This document shows positions 18,526 to 25,881 of a stretch of 64,000 nucleotides of DNA, in pieces. Numbering within the stretch: the stretch's first letter is position 1; the number at the start of each line of letters is the position of its first letter. The notes below the pieces were generated by a model, which was given only the letters and a program-made list of their open reading frames with translations, was not told where the DNA came from and made no database searches. Origin of the DNA: Rhizobium sp. (lineage in GTDB: Bacteria; Pseudomonadota; Gammaproteobacteria; Burkholderiales; Thiobacillaceae). A program made the translations under genes and the position numbers. The DNA lies in assembly GCA_019459285.1 (NCBI GenBank), contig JAIBEL010000073.1, forward strand, positions 158,543-222,542, written 5' to 3'.

Positions 18526-19308
18526 TTAAACGAATTTGCGGCGGCGAACCATGAAGCCGACCAGGCCCAGGCCGGCGAGCATCATGGCGTAGGTCTCGGC
18601 TTCGGGCACGGGCGCGGCTGCGGTGTAGGTCAGCACGCCGTTGCTGCCCAGCGTGAAGTAGTCAGCGTCGCCGCCGAACGCGAAGGCGGTTTCGGTCGAC
18701 GTGATCGAGGCCTTGGTGTTCGTTGAGACGTGCTTGTAGAAGTCCATCGACTGGCCCAAGCCGGCAGTCAGCACGGAGGTCAGGGCCGTACCGGCCGAAT
18801 CGTCCCACGAGCCGGAGGCGGCATCGCCTGTAGTTTGCACGTCGAAACCACAGGTGGTGCAGGAAGCGCCGTAGACGGTAGAGAGGGTGTTGGCTTTAAC
18901 GGCCATGGCACCCAATGCGTTGTTGTTAATGCTATTGTCGACCGATTTGGTCATCAACAAAGTGCTGCCGGCGCTGGCGCCAATGCCGGCGGAAGTACCG
19001 AACACCCCCCAGTGGATGTTGGCGGTGTTGGCGATGGTGGAGACGTAGGTCGTCCAGGCGCTGTTGCTGCTGAAGTCCCAGCTGTTATTGGCAGTGGTGT
19101 TGAAGCCCGACGCCAGACCCAGATCGAACACGGCGCTGTTAGTGGCCAGCAGGTTGGCTTCAGGCTCGTTGCCCACGCGGTCTTCGAAGACATACAGGAA
19201 GAGGCTTCCGCTGGTGCTGGTGGTCGAGGAGGTCAAGGCGTGGGCCTGGCCGGCGATGCCCATCGAAGCGATGGCGGCGGCCATCGCGAATTTCAGAGTG
19301 CGGTTCAT
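18526..19308 (-). CDS. PEP-CTERM sorting-domain surface protein
   Basis: The 260-residue secreted protein has a signal peptide (MNRTLKFAMAAAIASMGIAGQAHA) and a Ser/Thr/Asn/Gly-rich middle part. It ends in a typical exosortase tail: VPEAETYAMMLAGLGLVGFM, then the Arg-rich RRRK cluster. The motif reads Pro-Glu-Ala instead of Pro-Glu-Pro, a common betaproteobacterial variant. Two cysteines sit close together in CTTCGF near residue 145. The ATG at 19308 has a strong AGGAG Shine-Dalgarno. The exosortase itself is not in this window. A candidate cyclic-di-GMP-I riboswitch lies in the leader at 19389-19465, and a degenerate copy of the palindromic box is at 19544-19561. The molecular role is unknown; the protein is predicted to be processed and anchored or released at the cell surface. 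Confidence 0.85.
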   Translation of the reverse strand: MNRTLKFAMAAAIASMGIAGQAHALTSSTTSTSGSLFLYVFEDRVGNEPEANLLATNSAVFDLGLASGFNTTANNSWDFSSNSAWTTYVSTIANTANIHWGVFGTSAGIGASAGSTLLMTKSVDNSINNNALGAMAVKANTLSTVYGASCTTCGFDVQTTGDAASGSWDDSAGTALTSVLTAGLGQSMDFYKHVSTNTKASITSTETAFAFGGDADYFTLGSNGVLTYTAAAPVPEAETYAMMLAGLGLVGFMVRRRKFV

Positions 19309-19388
19309 TAAACAAGCTCCTTTTTGGTGAGAAATCATTGGTCGGGGCAGCCCCCACGTTTGCGCGGTCGGCCCAAGAGGCCGCCCTG

Positions 19389-19465
19389 CCTGCAACCCGG
19401 CTTTCTTCGAATTTGCTGAAGACCCGTGGCTTTCCGGACCCGCCTCGCGACGGGGTTGGCGTAAC
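19389..19465 (-). ncRNA. Candidate cyclic-di-GMP-I (GEMM) riboswitch
   Basis: In the leader of the PEP-CTERM gene, about 80 nt before its ATG, the minus strand reads GCCAACC, then a 6-bp hairpin CCCGTC-GCGA-GGCGGG with a GNRA loop. Next come GGAAAGCCACGGGTCTTC, a loop, GAAG and AAAGCCGGGTTGC. This order matches the class I cyclic-di-GMP aptamer: AAACC, GNRA hairpin, GCAAAGCC, second helix, GCCGGGUU. The second helix pairs TCTTC with GAAGA and GG with CC. Differences from the usual GACGCAAAGCC joining segment leave some doubt. The rest of 19309-19725 shows no credible gene. Confidence 0.55.
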
Positions 19466-19543
19466 GAGAAAATCTCCTGATCCCGCTGTGCGAAACAATA
19501 GGGGGGGCGTGTTACATGTATGCAGGGTGGACCGGCCGCTGAA

Positions 19544-19561
19544 CTAATCCTTTCGGCTCAT
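19544..19561. promoter_or_regulatory. Degenerate palindromic box
   Basis: On the minus strand ATGAGCC-GAAA-GGATTAG: the left arm is identical to boxes 1-3 and the spacer resembles GAAT/GAAC, but the right arm keeps only 4 of 7 bases. It lies about 235 nt upstream of the PEP-CTERM start and just upstream of the riboswitch. It may be a weak or half site. Confidence 0.3.
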
Positions 19562-19629
19562 GTCGCAGGCTGGTTTTCCTGTTTGGAAGTCGTTCATGAA
19601 TCGTGCGTTCGCTGATCCGAATGCTGGAA

Positions 19630-19650
19630 GAAAACCCGGCTTTCGGGCTT
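19630..19650 (-). terminator. Possible terminator after the cysteine-cluster gene
   Basis: On the minus strand AAGCCCG and CGGGTTT pair around an AAAGC loop (7 bp with one G-U), followed by TTTTC. It sits about 75 nt beyond the stop at 19726. The T-tract is short, so the call is moderate. Confidence 0.45.
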
Positions 19651-19725
19651 CACGGAGCGGAAGACAAGCGCCTTGGTGGCTGGCTGATCCAAGGAGTACC
19701 CGACCAATTGGCCGGATCGAAGGCA

Positions 19726-20427
19726 TCACTCCGGGTCGGCCAGGTCGCTTTCGTCGCTCATCCGTTCGGCAGCCCACTGGGTGGGCTTGTCGGGATCGGC
19801 GTAGATGCGTTGCATCAGGGTATTGATTTCGTACAGCTTCGAGTGCTTCGCCGCGCGGGTCACTTCGTGCACCGCGATTTCGACCATCTTCGGCGCCGAA
19901 AAGCGCTGCGGCATCCTGGATTTATCCAGGAAGAAGTCATGGCACGAGGCCACCGAGCGGGAAAAATAGGAGCGGCAGGCCAAGGGCCGATTTTCATAGA
20001 TGGCGCAACGCTCGTCGATCAGAAACGCGCAGGGCACGCTGGCCTGGTCGCTGGTCGGCGCGGCGGCGCGGATGGATGCGACGACCCTGCCCTTCTGCTC
20101 CGCGTCCAGTTGCGCTTCGATGTGCTGGACGACGAGCACGGCTTCCTTTTCGGTGAGGACGATGCGTTCGTCCTTGCAGCAGTAGGTGCAGCCGAGCCGG
20201 CAGGGAATGTCGCCGGCCCGGGCGGCCATCTCGCCGATTTCGGCATCGGCGACGCGCAACAGCTCGCGGTAGCGGCCGGAGAACTCAGACGACACGGATT
20301 TCGATTGATTCCAGGTCGCATTGAGACGGCCAAGAACCTTGTCCGCGACGGTCGTTCCGCTGGCCAGCAGATCGGGACGCTGGGCAAATTCCGTTTTCAG
20401 CCAGACCTTGGTATTGGGTACGCGCAT
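19726..20427 (-). CDS. YkgJ-type cysteine-cluster protein
   Basis: The 233-residue protein contains the CxxxCxxCC cluster (CRLGCTYCC, about residues 76-84) followed by further cysteines (PCAFLIDERC, PLACRSYFSR, SCHDFF), about eight in all. This is the pattern of the YkgJ/UPF0153 family, thought to bind zinc or an iron-sulfur cluster. No signal peptide is visible, so it is probably cytoplasmic; the reaction, if any, is unknown. Box 3 lies 125 nt upstream of the ATG, between this gene and epsA, placing it in the same putative regulon as the two-partner and TonB operons. It is not obvious why a metal-binding cytosolic protein should be co-regulated with an exoprotein. The N-terminal 70 residues are helical and not otherwise recognised. 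Confidence 0.75.
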   Translation of the reverse strand: MRVPNTKVWLKTEFAQRPDLLASGTTVADKVLGRLNATWNQSKSVSSEFSGRYRELLRVADAEIGEMAARAGDIPCRLGCTYCCKDERIVLTEKEAVLVVQHIEAQLDAEQKGRVVASIRAAAPTSDQASVPCAFLIDERCAIYENRPLACRSYFSRSVASCHDFFLDKSRMPQRFSAPKMVEIAVHEVTRAAKHSKLYEINTLMQRIYADPDKPTQWAAERMSDESDLADPE

Positions 20428-20552
20428 GGGAATTTCTCTTTATCAGGAAAGGGCGGCCCTAGGCAGGCACACCGATGGTCCCTGTTGATTTGGCAAACTC
20501 GCTGTCACTTTAAGACGAGGAGATGACATGGAGTGGGATCCTGCGACGTGGA

Positions 20553-20574
20553 ATATGAGCCGAACGGCTCATAT
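20553..20574. promoter_or_regulatory. LuxR-type palindromic box 3
   Basis: The longest copy of the box: arms ATATGAGCC and GGCTCATAT (9 nt each, perfect) around GAAC. It lies 16 nt beyond the epsA stop and 125 nt upstream of the cysteine-cluster gene start. Same core and spacing as 4185-4200 and 16835-16852. Confidence 0.75.
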
Positions 20575-20590
20575 GCGAGCTCGACGTTCT

Positions 20591-21370
20591 TCATTTCCCG
20601 TCGCCCCGAACGCCGTGGGCATGCAGCAGCCCAAGCGCAATGGCCTTGGCGACCGCCTGGCCGCGTGTGCGGACGACCAGTTTCTTCATGGCGTGGCGCA
20701 GGTGGTTTTTGACGGTGAGCATGGACAGGCCGAGGATGTCGGCGATTTCGTCGTTGGTCTTGCCGTCGCGTACCCAGGTCAGCACCTCGACCTCGCGCGC
20801 GGTGATGAGCCCGGCAGGCCGTCGGCTGAGCGTGCCGGTGCGCGATTCATGGGACAACATGCGGGCCAGGGTGGCGAGCAGGTGCGGCAGCAGGATGTCG
20901 AGATACAGTTCGAGCCGGCTGTCGAACGGCACCCGCACGCGCGAGAAACTGGCGTAGCCCTTGATCTGGCCGTTGGTCCAGCCCATGCCGTGAAAGGCGA
21001 CATTCTTCAGTTCGAGGTCGGTCAGGCGAGCCGTCCAGTTGCCGCTGTCTTCGTGCTGCCCGGCGATCAGGCGCGGTTCGCCGCAGGCCTGCCATTCCTG
21101 TGCCAGCTGGCTGATCAGACCATCGCCCGGGTGAATCACACGGTGATAGTGGTCGTCCTTGAAATAGCGGCAGGCGGTAAAGCGCTGGTGCAGCAGGTAG
21201 CCGCTCTCGTCCGCCACGCCGCACAGCAGGATTTCGTGCGGGATGAGCGACTGCACCGGGCCATGGATCCAGCTGAAAAAATGATGGCGCAACGTGACCC
21301 GCCGCGAGGCGAGCAGGATGCGCGCCAGATGGCCGCACTCTTCGTCGGTCAGTTCGTTGGTATTGTGCAT
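20591..21370 (-). CDS. epsA: EpsA-family LuxR-type transcriptional regulator
   Basis: The 259-residue regulator has an N-terminal domain (about 1-180; HFFSWIHGPVQSLIPHE, LKNVAFHGMG) and a C-terminal LuxR helix-turn-helix at about 190-250 (LITAREVEVLTWVRDGKTND, LTVKNHLRHAMKKL). The arrangement matches the XrtB/PEP-CTERM-associated EpsA family, first named in the methanolan cluster of Methylobacillus, as far as I can judge without a profile search. The ATG at 21370 has a GGGGAG Shine-Dalgarno and is preferred over one at 21460. It is divergent from an EAL-CBS-GGDEF gene across a 196-nt gap. Two PEP-CTERM genes and a two-partner system lie within 20 kb. I infer that it binds the ATGAGCC-N4-GGCTCAT boxes; none sits in front of its own start, so autoregulation is not suggested. 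Confidence 0.8.
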   Translation of the reverse strand: MHNTNELTDEECGHLARILLASRRVTLRHHFFSWIHGPVQSLIPHEILLCGVADESGYLLHQRFTACRYFKDDHYHRVIHPGDGLISQLAQEWQACGEPRLIAGQHEDSGNWTARLTDLELKNVAFHGMGWTNGQIKGYASFSRVRVPFDSRLELYLDILLPHLLATLARMLSHESRTGTLSRRPAGLITAREVEVLTWVRDGKTNDEIADILGLSMLTVKNHLRHAMKKLVVRTRGQAVAKAIALGLLHAHGVRGDGK

Positions 21371-21566
21371 GGACTCCCCTGTTGCGAGCAGAGAATAGGC
21401 ACGCGCCATGACAAGGGCATGAAGTTTTTTTGACGCCAGGAACCTTACGCCGCCTCGCACAGTCTTGCGCCCCCCGCGACCTCATTCCCACCCTGCCCTG
21501 GCTTCACACGCGCGTAACGCACACCACTTATCGTCGAGGGCCGACTTCCCCTTATGTCCCCACTTT

Positions 21567-23408
21567 ATGAGCCACGACGAATTACGCGTGCATCTGGTAC
21601 ACATCCTGGACAACGCACGGCTGATGACCCTGCTGCAACCGGTGCTCGACCTCGCCAACGGACGTGTGATGGGATACGAAGCCCTATCGCGGGGGCCGTC
21701 GAACAGCCCGCTGCACGCTCCGCAAGCGATGTTCCGCGTGGCCGAACAGTATGGCCTGCTGACCGCGCTGGACTGGGCCTGCGTCCATACCTCCCTGAAG
21801 ACGTTTGCGCACTTGAAGCTGCCGGGACGGCTGTTCGTGAACCTGTCGCCCGGCAGCCTGCTGGACGCGACGTTTGCACCGGAAGCGGTGCTGGCGGCGT
21901 TGTCGGATGTCGGCCTGTCCAGCAGCCAGGTGGTGATCGAAATCACCGAGAATGCGACCGCGCTGGATTACGCCTTTCTGCGCAAAGCGGTTGCCGGCTT
22001 GCGCGCGATCGGCATCGAGGTGGCCATGGACGACCTCGGCGAAGGCTTTTCCAGCCTGCGGCTGTGGTCCGAACTGAAGCCTGCCTTCGTCAAGATCGAC
22101 AAGCATTTCATCGCCGGGATCCACCAGGACCCCCACAAGATCCAGTTCGTGCGATCGATCAGGATGCTGGCCGAGGGTGCGCATTCCTGCGTGATTGCCG
22201 AAGGCGTGGAAAGCCCGTCCGAACTGGCCGTGTTGAAGGATCTAGGCATCCGCTACGCCCAGGGCTACCTGATCGGACGCCCTTCGCCGGTACCGATCCG
22301 GCTGCTGTCACGCGAGGTGGAAGCCTGCCTGCAATCCGGCATCGTCAGTGTCTTTCCCATACTGCAGGCGCGCGACGGCCTGCACGTATCGGCCGACAGA
22401 CTCGTGGTGTCCGCTCCCTCCGTCAATCCCCACACGCCCAGCGAGGAGGTGCTCGAGTTGATGATGCAATATCCCGAACTGCATGCCGTTGCCGTGGTGG
22501 ACAATGAGATACCCGTCGGCATCATTCACCGCCCCGCCCTGCTCGACCGCTTCATCGGGCTATACGGCCGCGAGCTCCACGGCCGCAAACCGTGTTGCGA
22601 CATGATGGACACCGACCCGCTCATCGTCGACAAGGCCACGCGCATGACCGAACTGTCCGAACTGGTCGTCAAGAAAGGCAAGGCCGCCTTTACCCAGGGC
22701 TTCATCATCACGACCGAGGGACGCTATCTGGGACTGGGATCCGGCTTCGACCTGATGCGCGAAGTCACCGAAATGCAGATCGTCGCCGCACGTTATGCCA
22801 ATCCGCTCTCCGGGTTGCCTGGCAACGTTCCGATCCAGGAACACCTCGAGCGCCTGCTTGTCAACGAACAGACTTTCGTCACGGCCTATTTCGACCTCGA
22901 TCAGTTCAAACCCTACAACGACGTCTACGGGTTCCGCCGCGGCGACGACATCATCCAGCTGCTGGCGCGCATCCTGCGCGACAGCTGCAACCCGGAACTC
23001 GATTTTGTCGGTCACATCGGCGGCGACGATTTTGTCGTGCTGTTCCAGAGCCTCGACTGGGAGATCCGCTGCCACGGCATGCTGGCCCGCTTCGATCGCG
23101 AATGCCGGGCCCTGTTCAATCCCGAGCATGTGGAGGCGGGCGGCTACCGCAGCGAAGACCGGCGCGGCGTCATGGCCTTTCATGCCCTGGTGACCCTGTC
23201 CATTGGCGCCGTGCTGGTCGATCCGAGCAATTACCACCATTACCAGGAGGTGGCACGTGCCGCCTCCGAAGCCAAGCGCATGGCCAAACGTATCGACGGC
23301 AGCAGCCTGTTCATCGACCAGCGTCGCATGCCCTTCGGCCGGCGGCTGGTGACGGAAACGCCTGCTGCCGGAACCAGCACGGCGTCGGAAGAGTTGACGT
23401 CCGCCTGA
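21567..23408 (+). CDS. EAL-CBS-CBS-GGDEF cyclic-di-GMP protein
   Basis: The 613-residue cytoplasmic protein has an unusual order, with EAL first. The EAL domain (about 1-245) shows the intact signature GYEALSRGP, NLSPGSL, EITEN, DDLGEGFSSL, KIDKHFI and AEGVES, so phosphodiesterase activity is plausible. A CBS pair follows (about 270-395; VVDNEIPVGIIHRPALLDRF, TDPLIVDKATRMTEL), which usually binds adenylates. The C-terminal GGDEF domain (about 420-590) has GGDDF in place of GGDEF (HIGGDDFVVLF) plus the preceding FDLDQFKPYND, so cyclase activity may be reduced or kept. The ATG at 21567 was chosen because the upstream extension lacks homology and Shine-Dalgarno. It is divergent from epsA, so cyclic-di-GMP control of the same surface genes is an attractive inference. 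Confidence 0.9.
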   Translation: MSHDELRVHLVHILDNARLMTLLQPVLDLANGRVMGYEALSRGPSNSPLHAPQAMFRVAEQYGLLTALDWACVHTSLKTFAHLKLPGRLFVNLSPGSLLDATFAPEAVLAALSDVGLSSSQVVIEITENATALDYAFLRKAVAGLRAIGIEVAMDDLGEGFSSLRLWSELKPAFVKIDKHFIAGIHQDPHKIQFVRSIRMLAEGAHSCVIAEGVESPSELAVLKDLGIRYAQGYLIGRPSPVPIRLLSREVEACLQSGIVSVFPILQARDGLHVSADRLVVSAPSVNPHTPSEEVLELMMQYPELHAVAVVDNEIPVGIIHRPALLDRFIGLYGRELHGRKPCCDMMDTDPLIVDKATRMTELSELVVKKGKAAFTQGFIITTEGRYLGLGSGFDLMREVTEMQIVAARYANPLSGLPGNVPIQEHLERLLVNEQTFVTAYFDLDQFKPYNDVYGFRRGDDIIQLLARILRDSCNPELDFVGHIGGDDFVVLFQSLDWEIRCHGMLARFDRECRALFNPEHVEAGGYRSEDRRGVMAFHALVTLSIGAVLVDPSNYHHYQEVARAASEAKRMAKRIDGSSLFIDQRRMPFGRRLVTETPAAGTSTASEELTSA

Positions 23409-23432
23409 ACCGGTCGACGGCGGTCACCCTTC

Positions 23433-23457
23433 AAAAAAATGCGGGCCATCAGGCCCG
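23433..23457 (-). terminator. Intrinsic terminator of the second PEP-CTERM gene
   Basis: On the minus strand CGGGCC-TGAT-GGCCCG (6 bp) is followed by CA and seven T. It lies about 75 nt past the stop at 23534 and can also form on the plus strand after the EAL-CBS-GGDEF gene, but without a T-tract there. Confidence 0.8.
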
Positions 23458-23533
23458 TCAGGTACTACAGGAGAACATTGGAAACACCCAGTTGCAGGAA
23501 GGTAAACAGGGTGTCTTCCGGCCACACGACACG

Positions 23534-24085
23534 CTATCCTGGCCGATGCTTGGTGCGCTCCACCATCATGCCGATCAGGCCAAGACCCGCCAGTAACGTC
23601 ATCCATGCCCTAGGTTCCGGCACGGGCACGGCGCTCAGGGCACCCGCATAGACACCCCCTGCAGTGCCGGCCGTGGTGCCGGTCACGACGAACTGATAGA
23701 AGCCGGGCGCGCCGATTGCGGAGGGAGACAGGATGGCGCCGAGATCCAGCGCGCCGCTGGAATCGAACGTGCTGTCGGTTCCATAAACCGTGCCGTCCGT
23801 GTCCTGCAGGGTGATCGTGAAATTGCTGATGTCGTAAACGGGCGTGCTGCCGGACCCGAATTGCAGCTTCACCTTCACGCTCGTGGCGATGGCCTCCGAC
23901 GCGAAGGAGCCGATATCGAAGCTGTACACGTCGACGATGGGCGTACCCAGCCCGGGGACGGCATGGGCGATCGAGACGTTCTGGCCGACCAGATCACCGA
24001 GATAGCCCGGGCCGACGGTCGATGCAGCGGCCGATCCCATCGAGCCCGCCAGCGCAAGCGCCAGCATGAATTGCATGCGTTTCAT
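23534..24085 (-). CDS. Small PEP-CTERM sorting-domain protein
   Basis: The 183-residue secreted protein has a signal peptide (MKRMQFMLALALAGSMGSAAA), a beta-rich body (VDVYSFDIGSFASEAIATSV, ISNFTITLQDTDGTVYG) and an exosortase tail (VPVPEPRAWMTLLAGLGLIG, then MMVERTKHR). The tail keeps Pro-Glu-Pro, the hydrophobic stretch and a basic end, although the basic end is less Arg-rich than usual. The start has a GGGGAA Shine-Dalgarno. It is alone on the minus strand between two plus-strand genes, with its own terminator, and no palindromic box or riboswitch was seen upstream. The function is unknown; many such proteins are matrix or surface components made along with exopolysaccharide. Confidence 0.85.
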   Translation of the reverse strand: MKRMQFMLALALAGSMGSAAASTVGPGYLGDLVGQNVSIAHAVPGLGTPIVDVYSFDIGSFASEAIATSVKVKLQFGSGSTPVYDISNFTITLQDTDGTVYGTDSTFDSSGALDLGAILSPSAIGAPGFYQFVVTGTTAGTAGGVYAGALSAVPVPEPRAWMTLLAGLGLIGMMVERTKHRPG

Positions 24086-24304
24086 GAAAATTCCCCAATC
24101 GCGAAAAAAGTGCGGCTTTCCAACATGGATGCAGTTTCACGCATGCATGTTGCAGGCACAGACGCTCGCGTCGCTTCCGACATGGCACGTTCGGGCCAAT
24201 GGCATAGGCTCCCGGGTATTCGGGCCATCGGGGCCCCATCGACTGTCATCAAGGGATCACTTTGCCGGGCAAGGATGGGCATTCCGAACAACAAGGGGAG
24301 TGCC

Positions 24305-24544
24305 ATGGACAAGCAAGACGAGAGACTGGACAGGCAGGCCGACCGGCTGGCCGAGGAAGCCCTGCATGAACTCGGCGATGTGCCGTTCGACGAAGCTGAC
24401 GACTACAGTCGGCCGTGCGATTACGCCGGGTGCTATCCCTGGCTGCCTGATATCATCGATGCACATCCTCACGACCATACGCTCCACACCACTTTGCGCG
24501 GCCGCCCTGCGGCGGACGAGGGATTCGAGTTTCCTGTCTGGTAG
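24305..24544 (+). CDS. Small acidic hypothetical protein
   Basis: The 79-residue product (start MDKQDERLDRQADRL) is acidic and soluble, with a charged N-terminal helix, a Cys-containing middle (RPCDYAGCYPWLPDIIDAHP) and a His-rich stretch (HPHDHTLHTT) before the C-terminus FEFPVW. An excellent Shine-Dalgarno (AAGGGGAG) at the right distance supports the ATG at 24305; a longer reading from 23861 overlaps the PEP-CTERM gene and is not credible. I do not recognise the family. The Cys and His content would allow metal binding, but that is speculation. It stands alone, with the lipocalin gene starting 187 nt later. Confidence 0.6.
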   Translation: MDKQDERLDRQADRLAEEALHELGDVPFDEADDYSRPCDYAGCYPWLPDIIDAHPHDHTLHTTLRGRPAADEGFEFPVW

Positions 24545-24731
24545 CGCACCGCTTGCTCGGCCGACAAAGAAGCTTCATCCTGTAGCGTGCGGGTGAGGCA
24601 AGCAGCCTCGGATGTTCCGGGAATGAAGCGTTCAAACCGGCAGCCGGGCGCATCTGGCCAAAACGGGGTGGGATATGTCATCCTGCGCGTGTCGTTTGTC
24701 TATCGCCTCGATCACGCGCGGGAGTCGAACC

Positions 24732-25259
24732 ATGCCCTATTCCCTTTTCCTTTCAATCGCTGTTGCAGCCGTCTGGCTGGCTGCGTGCACGGCCACCCCG
24801 CGTCCGCTCGAGACCGTACCGTCGGTTGATCTCGATCGCTATTACGGCAGATGGTATGAGATCGCACGGCTCCCGAACCGGTTTCAGGCAATGTGCGTGT
24901 CGGATACCCAGGCAACGTATCGTCCGGACGGAAATACTGTCGCCGTGCTGAACCAGTGCCGGACCGCAACCGGCCTCGAGCAGGCCAAGGGTATCGCCAA
25001 GGTCGTGGCAGGCAGCCGGGGCGCCCGGCTGAAGGTGAGCTTCTTTCGCCCCTTCTATGGCGACTACTGGATTCTGGATCTCGACCCGGACTATCGGTGG
25101 GTGCTGGTGGGTGAACCGGGCCGTCAATACGCATGGATCCTGGCGCGCGAGCCGAAGCTCGACGCGGCGACGCTGACGGCCCTGCTTGCGCGAGCAGCCG
25201 AACTCGGCTTCGACCGGCAGGCCTTCATCTTGACCCCGCACACCCCCGCGATGCGCTGA
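24732..25259 (+). CDS. blc: Outer-membrane lipocalin lipoprotein (Blc-like)
   Basis: The 175-residue product has a lipoprotein signal with lipobox (LFLSIAVAAVWLAAC, lipidated Cys near residue 19) followed by a complete bacterial lipocalin. The GxW motif is present (YYGRWYEIARLPNRFQ), then AKVVAGSRGARLKVSFF, PFYGDYWILDLDPDYRW and ILAREPKL. This matches Blc/ApoD-type lipocalins, which bind fatty acids or lysophospholipids and are stress-induced in other bacteria. Residue +2 after the Cys is Thr-Ala, not Asp, so outer-membrane sorting is expected. The ATG at 24732 follows GGGAG. It ends 10 nt before the macro-domain gene, so the two are likely co-transcribed. Confidence 0.9.
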   Translation: MPYSLFLSIAVAAVWLAACTATPRPLETVPSVDLDRYYGRWYEIARLPNRFQAMCVSDTQATYRPDGNTVAVLNQCRTATGLEQAKGIAKVVAGSRGARLKVSFFRPFYGDYWILDLDPDYRWVLVGEPGRQYAWILAREPKLDAATLTALLARAAELGFDRQAFILTPHTPAMR

Positions 25260-25269
25260 CGCCAGGACC

Positions 25270-25788
25270 ATGCCCGCCACCCTTCACGTCATCCAGGCCG
25301 ACATCACCACGCTCGCGCTGGATGCCATCGTCAACGCAGCCAATCCGTCGCTGCTCGGCGGCAGCGGCGTCGATGGGGCGATCCATCGTGCGGCCGGGCC
25401 GGAGCTGCTGGCGGAATGCCGGTTGTTGGGTGCCTGCCCGACCGGCGACGCCAAACTCACAAAAGGCTATCGCTTGCCGGCCCGCTTCGTGATCCATACC
25501 GTCGGTCCGGTGTGGCATGGCGGCGACCAGGGAGAGTCCGACCTCCTGGCATCGTGCTACCGGCGCACCATCAAGGTCGCGGCACAACATGGCATCCGTA
25601 CGCTCGCATTTCCCTGCATCAGCACGGGCGCCTACGGCTACCCGGTCGAGTCCGCCGCGCGGATCGCCATTGCCACGGTTCGCGCGGCCACGCACGTCTT
25701 CACCGACATGCAGGACATCTTCTTTTGCTGTCATTCCGATGCGGATAGGGACGTCTATGCAAGGCTGCTCGGCCAAACGGCCGCCTAG
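25270..25788 (+). CDS. Macro-domain ADP-ribose hydrolase (YmdB-like)
   Basis: The 172-residue single macro domain has all the landmark segments: VIQADITTLALDAIVNAANP, LLGGSGVDGAIHRAAGP, CPTGDAKLTKGYRLPARF, VIHTVGPVW and CISTGAYGYPVESAAR. This is the MacroD/YmdB type, which removes the acetyl group from O-acetyl-ADP-ribose and can reverse mono-ADP-ribosylation of proteins. The active-site Asn and the GGSGVDGAIH loop with its Asp are intact, so it should be catalytic. It lies 10 nt after the lipocalin stop. No partner sirtuin or transferase gene is nearby. Confidence 0.92.
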   Translation: MPATLHVIQADITTLALDAIVNAANPSLLGGSGVDGAIHRAAGPELLAECRLLGACPTGDAKLTKGYRLPARFVIHTVGPVWHGGDQGESDLLASCYRRTIKVAAQHGIRTLAFPCISTGAYGYPVESAARIAIATVRAATHVFTDMQDIFFCCHSDADRDVYARLLGQTAA

Positions 25789-25881
25789 CCCCGGGTATCC
25801 CGATCGAAAGCGCAATCACCGGCTGGAATCCGCTTTTTCACACCCGGCCATGTCAAACCTGATGCCACCCGAGAAGAACTG

